Positions 36,160-45,709 of a DNA stretch of 64,000 nucleotides are shown here, piece by piece. The DNA lies in contig JAKFVC010000092.1 in assembly GCA_021732415.1 (NCBI GenBank), positions 1-64,000 of the forward strand, written 5' to 3'. Within the stretch, counting starts at the first letter, position 1. Each line of letters begins with the position of its first letter. This stretch comes from Planctomycetaceae bacterium (GTDB taxonomy: Bacteria > Planctomycetota > Planctomycetia > Planctomycetales > Planctomycetaceae). Made by a program: the position numbers and the translations under genes. The notes below the pieces were generated by a model that saw only the letters and a program-made list of their open reading frames with translations, did not search any database and was not told the DNA's origin.

Positions 36160-38457
36160 ATGAATAGTACAAGCAGTGTGCCATCCGGCGATTCATCCGA
36201 ACCCCGAGGCCCTATGGAGAGTCCAGAACCGATCGGCAAAATTGATCCGCCACCACGCAGCCTGTGGGTGCGTATTCGTGAAGCCACGGGAACTGTCTAT
36301 GGCGATATCGGGACCTCCGTGCTCTACACGACGATGGAGATCACGCGCGAGGCCATTCTGCTGAAGAATCATCACTTGCCCCCAGACCAGCTTGCCGCGT
36401 TGCTGCAGCAGGGTGGTCCAGACTTGCTGAGCCGCACCGATCTGCTCGGCGGGCTGAGCCTGGTGTTTTGGGCGCTGATCTTTCTGACCGTCAAATACGA
36501 CCTGTTGGTGATGCGTGCGGATGATCGCGGTGAAGGGGGCACGTTCGCGCTCTGGAGCCTGCTGCTCGGATACACGGGTAAGATTGCGGGCGTGACGCTG
36601 CTGGGTTACCTGGTCGTCGCGGCTGCGGGGTTGCTCGCGGCTGACGGCATCATTACGCCGCCCATCAGCATGCTCGGCGCATTTGAACCGCTGGGGGAAA
36701 CCCCGGCCATCGTGGTGACCCTGATCTGCCTGTTCGTCATGTTCAAAGCCCAATGGCGCGGTACCAGTAAGATCGGTGGATTCTTCGGCTGGTTCATGTT
36801 GCTGGTCTGGTTCCCCTGGATCGCCATCAAAGGGCTGCCCTGGATCTTTCGGCACCCCGAGGTGTTCGAAGCCATCAACCCGTTGCTGGGTTGGCATTTC
36901 CTGGTCAGCTTCCCCAGTGCGGGCGCGTTCGTCATTCTGGGAGTCGTCGTCCTGGCGATCACCGGTGGCGAGGCCAAGTTTGCGGACATCGGACATTTTG
37001 CGGTCTCGAATCACGATCACACCTCCGAAAGTGAGAGCCTGCCCGCAGCCATGTCGGGGCGGCGTCCCGTGATGGTCTCGTGGCTGGTGTTTGTCTTGCC
37101 TTGTTTGCTGCTGAACTATGCCGGACAAGTCGGATACATGCTGGAGAAGGGGATCCCGCCGCGCGCCAACAGCTTCTATGCGCTGACCCCGCGTTTCGGT
37201 ATCGAGGCGGTCGACTTCAGCATCTTGACCGTTGACCTGTGTATTTCGGCGATTGCGGCATTCATCGCCTCCCAGGCCTTGATCACGGGGCTGTTCTCGA
37301 TCACCAAGCAAGCGATCGGGTTGGGATTCATGCCGCGCTTTGAAGTCATCTATACCAGCCACGAGGCCGAGGGCCAGGTCTATCTGCCCGCGATCAACTG
37401 GTTGATGTTTATTGGCTGCGTGGTCGTGACGCTGTCCTTCCGCAACGCCGGCAATCTGGCAGCCGCTTATGGGATCGCGGTGACTGCGACGATGGGGATC
37501 ACCACCCTGCTGTTTGGTTGTGTGGCCGTTTATCGCTGGCGCTGGCCCGTCTGGGTCAGTGTCGTTGTTTGTGCGCCGTTGCTGGTGATCGATCTGACGT
37601 TCTTCGCCAGCAACCTGTTGAAGTTCACGCATGGCGGATACTTCCCCGTCATGGTGGCCATTGGATTGACCGTCATCATGCTCACCTGGCAATGGGGACG
37701 CACGCAACTCGGTGCCGCCTTCTATCGCTTTGGAGTCCGCGACGGCAAGAAGATCGATTGGTTGATTGCCCTCCGAGATATGCTCGATGACATGGAAATT
37801 GCCATGCAGGAGAATCTCCCTTTTGCCCGGCAACTGGTTCAGGGCCGACGTCGTATTGTCGAGAGCGACCGGGCCGCGGTATTTCTCTGTTCCAGACCCA
37901 TCAGGTCGGCTGAAGACTACGTTCCAGTAGTGATGCGTGTTTTCTTGAAGAAGTATGGCGTGCTGCCGTCGTATGTCGTGTTTCTGCATATGCGACAGAC
38001 TTCGCAGCCCTATGCCAAATTGAAGTCCCGTTACGAGGTCATCCCCATTGGGCACGACATTGACTCGGTCGTGGCAACGTACGGCTACCTGGAGCAACCG
38101 TCGGTTCGTCAAGCCCTGCGCGAGTTGCAAACGGCCCAGGCCATCAAGATTGCCGCCGAGCGTTGGATTGTCGAAGTGGGTGAGGAAGATGTCATCGCCG
38201 GCGAGGGCTTGAGACCGCTCCAACGAGTGAGGCTGTGGATCTTCCGCTGGATTCTGCGGATCTCGACTCCGGCTCACAAGTATCTCGGTCTCGTCTATGA
38301 CGCGGCCATTTCGAAAGAGATTATCCCGGTAGTGTTCACGAGTCACTATGCCAAGGTGGCTCTGCCGGAGCTCGAAATTGATTCGCCGTCGCACCCCTCC
38401 ACCACCATGACTCCGATCCTGAAGCCACCTGCAGGACCGGAGGCACAACCGACGTGA
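36160..38457 (+). CDS. kup: KUP-family potassium uptake transporter
   Basis: From the ATG at 36160 the protein has 765 residues, against about 620-650 for typical Kup. It includes about 12 membrane segments and a long cytoplasmic C-terminus. Family motifs are GDIGTSVLYT near the first helix (usually GDIGTSPLYT), ADDRGEGGTFALWSLL, and ADGIITPPISMLGAFEPL. Kup proteins import potassium with protons across the cytoplasmic membrane. The frame is open upstream to about 35950, but that part is unlike Kup and overlaps no ribosome site, so I use the ATG before STSSVPSGDS. An internal start at MESPEPIG is also possible. The Pro-to-Val change in the signature is unusual. Confidence 0.85.
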   Translation: MNSTSSVPSGDSSEPRGPMESPEPIGKIDPPPRSLWVRIREATGTVYGDIGTSVLYTTMEITREAILLKNHHLPPDQLAALLQQGGPDLLSRTDLLGGLSLVFWALIFLTVKYDLLVMRADDRGEGGTFALWSLLLGYTGKIAGVTLLGYLVVAAAGLLAADGIITPPISMLGAFEPLGETPAIVVTLICLFVMFKAQWRGTSKIGGFFGWFMLLVWFPWIAIKGLPWIFRHPEVFEAINPLLGWHFLVSFPSAGAFVILGVVVLAITGGEAKFADIGHFAVSNHDHTSESESLPAAMSGRRPVMVSWLVFVLPCLLLNYAGQVGYMLEKGIPPRANSFYALTPRFGIEAVDFSILTVDLCISAIAAFIASQALITGLFSITKQAIGLGFMPRFEVIYTSHEAEGQVYLPAINWLMFIGCVVVTLSFRNAGNLAAAYGIAVTATMGITTLLFGCVAVYRWRWPVWVSVVVCAPLLVIDLTFFASNLLKFTHGGYFPVMVAIGLTVIMLTWQWGRTQLGAAFYRFGVRDGKKIDWLIALRDMLDDMEIAMQENLPFARQLVQGRRRIVESDRAAVFLCSRPIRSAEDYVPVVMRVFLKKYGVLPSYVVFLHMRQTSQPYAKLKSRYEVIPIGHDIDSVVATYGYLEQPSVRQALRELQTAQAIKIAAERWIVEVGEEDVIAGEGLRPLQRVRLWIFRWILRISTPAHKYLGLVYDAAISKEIIPVVFTSHYAKVALPELEIDSPSHPSTTMTPILKPPAGPEAQPT

Positions 38458-38646
38458 AGGCCTGACAACCGTTATCAGCCGCCGGGCGCCAGCCCACGGT
38501 TCGGAACAAGATTCGACTGGGGTTTGAAGCCGTAGGAAAGAACCGGACGCTAGCGCGTGCCGGCTGATTTGGCGGATGGCCGCAGTCACAACTTGATCAC
38601 TATTGACGCAATACGATTGATTCGTCTCTGATAGGAAACTCATATC

Positions 38647-39594
38647 ATGTCTGCCAAAAATGGTTCGCGAGAGCTGATTTGGATAGGCGCTGGCGTTCTG
38701 GGATTGCTGCTCCTCTTTTTCACGGTTCTGTTCTTCCGGGCAGAACGCGATCCCGTGGCTCAGATCAAGTTCAAGGAAAAACGGGTGGCGCTCGTGAATG
38801 CCATGCGACTGGCACTCGCCGCAAATTCCGAGGCGCAGAATAGCGCCGTGATGTCCGCCGGCGAGCAAGATCTGCTGTCCTTCGCCGATCAAGCCCGAGC
38901 TGCAACTGCGGCACTCGAGCGTGAGCAGACCGAGCTCGACAAACTTCTGAAGGAACGTGGCAACGCACAGGAAGTGGAATTGATGGCCCGTGTCGCCCAG
39001 ACCTTAGGCGACTTTCAACGGATCGATAAGGAACTGCTGGACCTGGCCACGCAGAATTCGAATCGCAAAGCGTACCGTCTGACGTTCGGTCCGGCGACGA
39101 AACTCCTGCAGGAGATGGATGAGGCACTGTCCCGTATCGCCGCCAATGAGGGCGACTCGCCGCCCGACAACAAACTGCAGGTGTTAAAACTGACCAGCGA
39201 CGCGCGGATCGGAGCCCTGCGCATCCAAGTCGTGTTGCTGCCGCACATCGCCGAGGAAAGCGACCGCAAGATGGACGAATTCGAGGCACAGTTAGCAACG
39301 GAAGATCGAAAAATCCGTGACAGTTTTGCATCCCTGAGCTCACTCTTACCGCCGGACGACAAACCGAAACTCGCCATCGCGACGTCCAAGTACGAGGACT
39401 TCGACAAACTGAAGTCCCAAATCATCAAGCTCTCACGAGCCAATACCGATGTCAAAGCGGTGGCCCTGGCCTTGAACGAAAAGCGGAAGGCGATGCTCGC
39501 GTGCCAGGACGCCTTGGTCGCGCTGGAACACGCCATTCAAGCCGAGCCGATCACGACGACGATTCCCTCGGGCCGTTCGCCATCGATGCCGTAA
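38647..39594 (+). CDS. Membrane-anchored helical protein of unknown function
   Basis: The 315-residue protein has one N-terminal membrane segment (about residues 9-30, LIWIGAGVLGLLLLFFTVLF) and a long, almost entirely helical soluble part rich in Glu, Lys, Ala and Leu. The pattern resembles a four-helix-bundle extracytoplasmic domain, but no second membrane segment or signalling domain follows. The start is supported by AGGAAA about 12 bases upstream. It ends in a Thr/Ser/Pro tail. It lies 189 bases after the potassium transporter gene on the same strand. No family is recognised. Confidence 0.7.
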   Translation: MSAKNGSRELIWIGAGVLGLLLLFFTVLFFRAERDPVAQIKFKEKRVALVNAMRLALAANSEAQNSAVMSAGEQDLLSFADQARAATAALEREQTELDKLLKERGNAQEVELMARVAQTLGDFQRIDKELLDLATQNSNRKAYRLTFGPATKLLQEMDEALSRIAANEGDSPPDNKLQVLKLTSDARIGALRIQVVLLPHIAEESDRKMDEFEAQLATEDRKIRDSFASLSSLLPPDDKPKLAIATSKYEDFDKLKSQIIKLSRANTDVKAVALALNEKRKAMLACQDALVALEHAIQAEPITTTIPSGRSPSMP

Positions 39595-39689
39595 TTTGGG
39601 AAGCAGACATTCCTGGCAAGTGCCGGAACGCACTGCGGGCTGATTCACAGACGTGTCTCTATGTGCATTCTTTGACTTCTTTGAATACC

Positions 39690-40480
39690 CAAAGTCCCAA
39701 GTACCCCCGTGGCGGACGCTGCCAGCGTCCGAGATTACAGACGCTGGCAGCGTCTGCCACGGGGGCCGGATCTGGATTGTTACGGCGCGACTTCTTTGAA
39801 CTCTTCGATTTCTTTGATCTCTTTGAATTCTTTGATTTTGGCTCTCCTGTCTTCAAATCTGCGTCATCTGCGAAATCTGTGGATGATTCCGATTTGATCC
39901 ACAGATTTCGCAGATGACGCAGATAGAACAAGGAAAGAACCGGCGGTTTTGATCCCTTTGATTTCTTTGAACTCTTCGACTTCTTTGATCTCTTTGAATT
40001 CTTTGACTTCTTCGACCGCCCTAAGTCCCAGCTGCCTCCGTGGCGGACGCCGCTAGCGTCGGTGGACGCAGACGCTGGCAGCGTCTGCCACGGGGGTTAG
40101 AACTGGATTGTTGCCGCGCGACTTCTTTGAACTCTTCGACTTCTTTGATCCCTTTGAATTCTTTGATTTTGGCTCTTCCTGTCTTCAAATCTGCGTCATC
40201 TGCGAAATCTGTGGATGATTCCGATTTGATCCACAGATTTCGCAGATGACGCAGATAGAACAAGGAAAGAACCGGCGGTTTTGATCCCTTTGACTTCTTT
40301 GAACTCTTCGACTTCTTCGACCGCCCTAAGTCCCAGCTGCCTCCGTGGCCGACGCCGCTAGCGTCGGTGGACGCAGACGCTGGCAGCGTCTGCCACGGGG
40401 TTAGAACTGGATTGTTACCGCGCGACTTCTTTGAACTCTTTGATTTCTTTGAACTCTTCGAACTGTCTGAAATCTACTCT
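39690..40480. repeat. Tandem 0.3-kb repeat block with 9-bp minisatellite
   Basis: Copies start near 39690, 40021 and 40323. The segment beginning CAAATCTGCGTCATCTGCG is at 39855 and again at 40196, a period of 341 bases; the third copy is partial. Each unit carries a GC-rich hairpin with CTGGCAGCGTCTGCCACGGG. The complete units also carry a 27-base perfect inverted repeat (ATCTGCGTCATCTGCG arms with a 14-base loop) and runs of a 9-base motif close to TTCTTTGAN. Frames through the block give only FFELFD-like low-complexity peptides. I take it as noncoding. Confidence 0.85.
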
Positions 40481-40490
40481 CTCGCCAAAG

Positions 40491-40759
40491 GCGCACGATG
40501 TGCGCCCTCGAACTGTCGCGCAGATCAAGTCCCCCGCTCCGCGTTTCACCGAACCTCAGTCGCACTCGACGGCCAGCGGCCTGAGCCCTCAGGCAGCGTA
40601 ATGATGCCTGATCAGAGCTCCAATTTCCTCATGTTCCATCTGGCGTTTCCGAAGCCCACGTTCTTCAGTACAGATCACCCCTGAATGATAAACTCAGGCG
40701 TCGATCTCACCAAAATGGTACAGGCCTCGCCAACATGATCTCATGCACAGAGAAGAAGG
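40491..40759. other. Intergenic region after the repeat block, nothing recognised
   Basis: Unique sequence continues from the repeat block to the 3' end of the DUF1080 gene. No RNA gene, credible small gene or strong hairpin is visible. Confidence 0.4.
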
Positions 40760-41857
40760 CTATCGGTAACGTTTCACGCGCCCGCTACGGCACTTCATTT
40801 CGGGGACACAAGTCGGGACTGCACTGCCGCAGCAATTCGTCGCGGCGAGGGAGGGAGTCGGCGTGGCGTTGCGGTCGATCAGCCAGACGTTGCGGAAGTG
40901 GACCGGGTTGCTGTGATTCTGGAAGAGGATCGGCAGCGGATTCGGTCCCTCGGGCGAGCCGCCTCCCGTTTTGTTCTCCAATTCCAGATTGTTGTGAACG
41001 ACAACGCCGTTGTGTCGCACGGTGATGCGCCCCTTGACGGTTCGCTGGCCGTCGACATCGAACTGCGGTGCGGCGAAATCGATGTCGTACGTCTGCCAAC
41101 TGAGCGGCGGGAAGCTCATGTTCACGTCGGGAGCCTTGAACTTGTAGAGCGACGCGCAGTCGTTTTTCTGAAGTTCCAGGCCGAACGAATCGAGGATCTG
41201 CACCTCGTACCGCTTCTGAAGATAGAAGCCGCTGTTTCCGCGAGCCTGTCCCTTGGCGTAGGGCATGTAGGGTGTGCGGAATTCGGCGTGCAGCGTGAAG
41301 TTCTGGAACGAGTCTTTCGTCTCGCACCCGACCTCCAGCAAACCGTCCGGCGTGACCTTCACGCTCTGCAGTCGGTCCGTATTCTGCCCGTCAAACAGCA
41401 CGATGGCGTTCGCGGGAGGAGCGGCTCCGGTGGTGAGGCTGTAGCGGTGCATCGGCGACAGATAGCCAATAACGCCTCCCGCCGAGTTCTTTACGGTCGC
41501 AGCGTATCCCGGCTGCAACTCGACAGTCTGCCCCTCACCCGCCAGCGTGACCTTGTCACCCGCGCGTTGACCGCTCAGCGCGAATCGCGTCGAACCATCG
41601 TAGCCGTTTCCCGGCAGACCGCCCTGATACCAGAGCGCGTCGAACTTCCCCTCTCCCAGCGCCACGACCTGCAATCCTACCGTTCGATAACGGCCATCCG
41701 CATGCGTCACGTTGCCCGAGTACTCGCCCTGAATGTGAAAGTCGACATCAACGTGTGCGAGATCGGTCACACCTTTCTTCAAGTCCTGGCCGTAAGTGGT
41801 GGCAGTCGACAGTACGCAGCAGCACGCGATGGCAAGGTGAACAACTCGGAAGTTCAT
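40760..41857 (-). CDS. DUF1080 (3-keto-disaccharide hydrolase-type) secreted protein
   Basis: Counting from the ATG at 41857, the 365-residue protein has a signal peptide (MNFRVVHLAIACCCVLSTAT, cleavage after TYG). The frame also allows a start eight codons earlier, but GGAAAGGA lies about 11 bases before the chosen ATG. The C-terminal 200 residues carry DUF1080 hallmarks: IVLFDGQNTDRL, FTLHAEFRTPYMP, GNSGFYLQKRYEVQILDSFG, WQTYDIDFAAPQFD and PILFQNHSNPVHFRNVWL. The N-terminal 130 residues are a separate beta-rich domain. The family includes hydrolases and lyases of 3-keto-glycosides. An unusual Cys-containing basic tail closes the protein. The cupin gene lies 181 bases upstream on the same strand. 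Confidence 0.85.
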   Translation of the reverse strand: MNFRVVHLAIACCCVLSTATTYGQDLKKGVTDLAHVDVDFHIQGEYSGNVTHADGRYRTVGLQVVALGEGKFDALWYQGGLPGNGYDGSTRFALSGQRAGDKVTLAGEGQTVELQPGYAATVKNSAGGVIGYLSPMHRYSLTTGAAPPANAIVLFDGQNTDRLQSVKVTPDGLLEVGCETKDSFQNFTLHAEFRTPYMPYAKGQARGNSGFYLQKRYEVQILDSFGLELQKNDCASLYKFKAPDVNMSFPPLSWQTYDIDFAAPQFDVDGQRTVKGRITVRHNGVVVHNNLELENKTGGGSPEGPNPLPILFQNHSNPVHFRNVWLIDRNATPTPSLAATNCCGSAVPTCVPEMKCRSGRVKRYR

Positions 41858-42038
41858 GCAGGTCGCAGTCCTTTCCAACAAGGAGGTGAAGTTTGAAATC
41901 GGATGCCTGGGAACGGTCGCTCCGGGGCGTGCTCAAGGAGTCACGGCCAGAAGAGTGATCCCTGCGCAAGCTACGTGTTGGAGAGTCGAAAGTCCAGCGG
42001 ACGGCTGAAGTAAACGCGGGCCCGTGAGGGATGTCGTA

Positions 42039-43391
42039 TCACCCACGTGTGCCGCGAGTGTTGGCAACCAGACTTCCGGGCGTCTTGGTATGCGCGTGCT
42101 GCGGGAAGTCGAAGGTCAACACGAGCGGTTCAGTTCCCGTGTTCTCGATTTCCACGCCGCCGTTCGCCAACGCCACCTGAGTGATGAATCCGATCTCCGG
42201 ATAGATCTCGCCGAGAATCATATTTTGGTGATAGCGCACGTTGAGCTTTCCGACGCGACCGCTTCCGCCATTCGTGTGGAACAGCGCCGGGCACTCGGGG
42301 CGAAAATTCGTCTTGGCACCAGGCTGCACAGTGAGCCGGAGAATCGAGCACTTCTGGTCGCCGAGGAAATCACCGTAAACGATCCACTTGGCGTCGACCC
42401 CGTGGCCTTTAAATTCTTCGGCCGGGATTGCCGGACGCGAATTCTTCAAGACGAAGTCCGGGTCCTGGTTCGCTGCGAAGTCGAACTTTTCAACCAGGTA
42501 ATCCCAGTCTTCGTGCCGAGCCTTGGGATAGTCCTCTTCCCGGCAAGCGTAAAACGCATCCCTGGCACCGATACGTCCGTCAAGCGTCAGGTCCTCGGCC
42601 AGGAAGTGCTCATCCATCGTGACGTGCAGTTCGTGCGTGCACAGGTTCGTCGGTGAATGCAGCACACCATTCGGCATCACGAAGCCGTCATCAAGTTTCA
42701 TCATCACGTGCGGTGCCAGGTGGCGGATCCCGTTATACTCGCCCTTTCCGAAGCTCTTCATACAGGCGAGGAACTTTTCCTTCGTCACGAACGCGTACAG
42801 ACCCATCGCCGTGGTGTGATAATGCGACGCACTGACTCCGGGATTGTCGAAAGAATTGATGTCATACACTTCCCACTTTGACCAGTGGAGGTGATCCGGA
42901 ATCGGATTCAGATTGTCAAACTTCTTTGACACAATCGGCCAGGTCGGGTTGCCGAACAGCTCTTTCGAAAAAGCCGAAATCTTGTCACCGATGACCGCCT
43001 GCGGATTGGCGGCGATCAAATCCTGTAGCGAGATGACTTGACCGTCCGAAGTGAGGACGTGCGCTTCTCCTTCGCGAAACGGCGCCTTCTTCGTGCGCGT
43101 ATCGACGACACCCGTGACGATGGGGACGGTGCAACACATCCAGAGTTCATCGAGACCGGTCCCGCCCATGTAGTCCGGATAGTACGATCGCGCATCAAGG
43201 CGAAGGCGTCTACCTGGGGTACAAAATGTACGGCCGGCGTAGCGGTGCAGCAGTTGCAACACCCCGCCGCACTTGTTGAGGCAGTCATCGAGAATCGAAG
43301 CGGTTCCTCCGCCGGTTCCGTCGATCACATTTTGTTGGGGGTATTCGTGCAGTTTATCCGCGAGGATTGACGTCGAAGCAGCCATGAGCAT
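42039..43391 (-). CDS. Cupin-fold protein, possibly sugar isomerase-like
   Basis: The 450-residue protein has no signal peptide. A central segment has cupin-type His/Glu spacing (ASHYHTTAMGLYAFV, then PHVMMKLDDGFVMPNGVLHS, then HELHVTMDEHFLAED), and a second beta-rich part near the C-terminus also looks cupin-like (CSILRLTVQPGAKTNFRPEC, GFITQVALANGGVEIE). This two-domain plan resembles cupin sugar isomerases or mannose-6-phosphate isomerase relatives, but I cannot place it firmly. The neighbouring DUF1080 gene supports a role in sugar conversion. The start could be either Met of MLMAAS. Confidence 0.6.
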   Translation of the reverse strand: MLMAASTSILADKLHEYPQQNVIDGTGGGTASILDDCLNKCGGVLQLLHRYAGRTFCTPGRRLRLDARSYYPDYMGGTGLDELWMCCTVPIVTGVVDTRTKKAPFREGEAHVLTSDGQVISLQDLIAANPQAVIGDKISAFSKELFGNPTWPIVSKKFDNLNPIPDHLHWSKWEVYDINSFDNPGVSASHYHTTAMGLYAFVTKEKFLACMKSFGKGEYNGIRHLAPHVMMKLDDGFVMPNGVLHSPTNLCTHELHVTMDEHFLAEDLTLDGRIGARDAFYACREEDYPKARHEDWDYLVEKFDFAANQDPDFVLKNSRPAIPAEEFKGHGVDAKWIVYGDFLGDQKCSILRLTVQPGAKTNFRPECPALFHTNGGSGRVGKLNVRYHQNMILGEIYPEIGFITQVALANGGVEIENTGTEPLVLTFDFPQHAHTKTPGSLVANTRGTRG

Positions 43392-43789
43392 TACTCTTCA
43401 ATGAGCCTAAACGAAACGAGTCGGTTCCAAAACATCTTGGAGAGACGAATGATATTTTTATTTTGCCAAAACACAACGTGGCGGGCGATGGGCCGAATTT
43501 GCCGGAGTTATAGCAAAGGGCTGAGTCTAAGGAAAAAGGTGGCAGGAGGGAATGGCATTTGAATTGGCGTAAAACGCACAAGAGAAAGGAGATCGACCGA
43601 ACGCCATGTCTTTCAAACCGTGGACTTGTGTCGTTTTGTGAAATCAGCGCTGTGGTCCCTTTCAAAAAAAAAGCTGCCAGTGCGACGCTACTTTCCATAT
43701 ATTGATGATCCGAAGACGCGTGACAAGTCAGATGTGCGTCGATCACAGACTGGCGGGGACAGAATCATCCGACCCACGGAGAGCTGGAA
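43392..43789. other. Divergent intergenic region
   Basis: This 398-base AT-richer stretch separates the minus-strand cupin gene from the plus-strand 540-residue gene, so it should hold both promoters. No clear promoter pair, hairpin or RNA gene is visible. A GGAG just before 43790 is a likely ribosome site. Confidence 0.4.
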
Positions 43790-45412
43790 ATGCAAACAGT
43801 TGTCGTTGTGATCGTCGAAGAGGACGGCTGTCGCTTGGGAGTATCGTTAGACGAGGATGAGGCGCTGACACTCGTCGCGGTGGCTTCTGAAGATCCAATG
43901 TGCTGGGACGATGTGGTCGCCTATTGGCCGCGCTACCGTACGCCACCGGTGCCTGAATTCGCCGACAGCCTGGCGATCGAACGTGTCGACTTTGCCGCCG
44001 CTCGCGGTACGTTGGACCGGCACGAGTCGTGGGTGGTGATCGACCTGGTTCGCAGGCGAATCATCACCGGCTCCGGTATGATACCGATCGGTCGTGATCA
44101 GGCGTTTGCCATGGTGGTTGAGGAGTCGGGGGAGCAGCATTGTCCGCTCAGCGTTCACCTGCCGCCGTGGTGGGAGATGTTCGAACAGACCGATCCCAGT
44201 GCGATGGACCGAGTCCGCGAAACTCCGCTTGCGGTCCGTCGAGTCAATCGCGAAGTGCTGTTCGGCGAAGCAATGATCGAAGACCTGGCGAGGCGAATTC
44301 TGGACATCGTCGAGTCGGACGAGTGGCGATCGAGCGGTGCGAACGAGCAAGATCGTGCGCGATACGCCTTCACCGTGCGAGTCCATCGCGACTGGCTCAT
44401 GACGCCTCGCCCAGACCTGGCCGGGCTGATACCGCGGCAGATGCTGCACGGCGCCGTCAGCTGGCTCGACCGCGTTGAATGGGCGCAGCGGCTGCGGTTC
44501 GAGGACCGAGGAGAAATTGTCGCGGTGTCGACCAGCGTTTCGGGCTACGACGAGGCGCCGATGGGCCGAGAAGAAGTCGCGATCTATTTCGACATGTGCC
44601 GCGAGTTAATTGGCGCCGGCTGGGAGTGGTGCGTCGCGCAGGGAATCGAATTGCAGGACGTCGCGGGCCGTCTGTGGCGTGAGCACGAGCTGGTGGCATT
44701 TCTCACTGAGGTAAAGGATGAGTGGCTCATGAGTCCGTTCGAAGGCGGTTCGCCGCCGCAGTTCATCATCGAATGCAGCCGTCGCCGAGTACCGCGGGGA
44801 GCAGGTGTGGCCATTGCCGGGATGACCGAGCGTGAGGCCGAGCGGCACGAGATCGATTGCGATTGCCCCATTTGTAACATGATGGCGGAGGGGATGTTTG
44901 GAACGGCTTTCGTGGGCATCGACGGGCACCACCTCGAATTGGACGACGAGTTCGCATTTTCTCTGCACGAGACGCGCGAGGAATGGGAGGAACAGCAGCG
45001 CGAGTTCGCCAAAATGTCCGCCGACATGGATCGCAAACATGCCGAGCGTCAAGCTCGCGGCGAGACGGAACTGGACCCGTTCACTTCGGCGTGGTCTGGG
45101 CACATCTCCGATGATCCTTTGCCGGGTGACCCGAAAGGACACCTCAAGCTGGCATTCCTGCTCGCCGAAGTGGTCGGGATACTTGAATCTGCGGGCGCCC
45201 CGCGTGAAGACCTTCAAGAGCTCAATGAAAGTTTCAGCGCTTTCCGCAGTTGCGACCGAGCGGAGCTTCCGGCTTGCGGCAAGCAACTCGAAGAACAGTT
45301 GGAGGCCATAGCGAGTCGCTATCCAGAACTCGTTTCACGCCTCGCCGACTTACAAAGCCGCATCGACGAACAAATCCGCTCGCCGGCATGCGACAACGAC
45401 CAGCCGTTCTGA
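43790..45412 (+). CDS. Large hypothetical protein
   Basis: The 540-residue acidic soluble protein has no signal peptide or membrane segment. It reads as three parts: a beta/alpha N-terminal region (MQTVVVVIVEEDGCRLGVSL), a Trp- and Arg-rich middle (VHRDWLMTPRPDLAGLIPRQ), and a C-terminal helical half. A compact Cys cluster CDCPICNMM near residue 360 suggests a small metal site. The segment HHLELDDEFAFSLHETREEW and the long terminal helix could mediate partner binding. No family is recognised. Codon use and an upstream GGAG support expression. It stands alone between a divergent cupin gene and tRNA-Pro. Confidence 0.7.
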   Translation: MQTVVVVIVEEDGCRLGVSLDEDEALTLVAVASEDPMCWDDVVAYWPRYRTPPVPEFADSLAIERVDFAAARGTLDRHESWVVIDLVRRRIITGSGMIPIGRDQAFAMVVEESGEQHCPLSVHLPPWWEMFEQTDPSAMDRVRETPLAVRRVNREVLFGEAMIEDLARRILDIVESDEWRSSGANEQDRARYAFTVRVHRDWLMTPRPDLAGLIPRQMLHGAVSWLDRVEWAQRLRFEDRGEIVAVSTSVSGYDEAPMGREEVAIYFDMCRELIGAGWEWCVAQGIELQDVAGRLWREHELVAFLTEVKDEWLMSPFEGGSPPQFIIECSRRRVPRGAGVAIAGMTEREAERHEIDCDCPICNMMAEGMFGTAFVGIDGHHLELDDEFAFSLHETREEWEEQQREFAKMSADMDRKHAERQARGETELDPFTSAWSGHISDDPLPGDPKGHLKLAFLLAEVVGILESAGAPREDLQELNESFSAFRSCDRAELPACGKQLEEQLEAIASRYPELVSRLADLQSRIDEQIRSPACDNDQPF

Positions 45413-45517
45413 GGGCGTGACGGCGACCGAAGTGAGCGGTGATAATTCGCTCACGAGAAAACAACGCATCCTGCCCCTTTCGATTTGCCCGAAAAGGAAA
45501 CGCCATCCCACTACTCA

Positions 45518-45634
45518 AAAGAAGAGAGTAGAAAGTAGTGAGTAGACCGAGTAGAGGTGGAGAAAGTGCAGAGTTGAATGGTGAAATTCTACTCTCTACT
45601 TTCTCCCCTCTACTCTCTATTGGCCTCTGGCCAA
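45518..45634 (-). repeat. tRNA-linked palindromic element, copy 1
   Basis: Immediately 3' of tRNA-Pro (minus strand) lies TTGGCC-AGA-GGCCAA (45620-45634), abutting the discriminator base and able to form a terminator stem. Beyond it, a purine/pyrimidine-biased inverted repeat built from GAGTAGAGG-GGAGAAAGT-like arms spans 45549-45622. A homologous arrangement follows tRNA-Ser at 63672-63786. Confidence 0.7.

Positions 45635-45709
<75 letters not shown>

Noticed and set aside
36193-38892. Antisense open frame of 899 codons opposite the potassium transporter gene
   Set aside because: The sense frame carries clear KUP motifs and membrane segments, while the antisense product is Gln/His/Arg-rich without domains.
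39690-40480. Frames encoding FFELFDFFDLFEFF-like or Lys/Ser-rich peptides
   Set aside because: They arise from the 9-bp minisatellite, lack ribosome sites, and are broken differently in each copy.
43354-43746. Minus-strand frame of 130 codons before the cupin gene
   Set aside because: It overlaps the cupin gene start and has an irregular composition rich in Ser, Phe and Cys. The region is better read as a divergent promoter gap.
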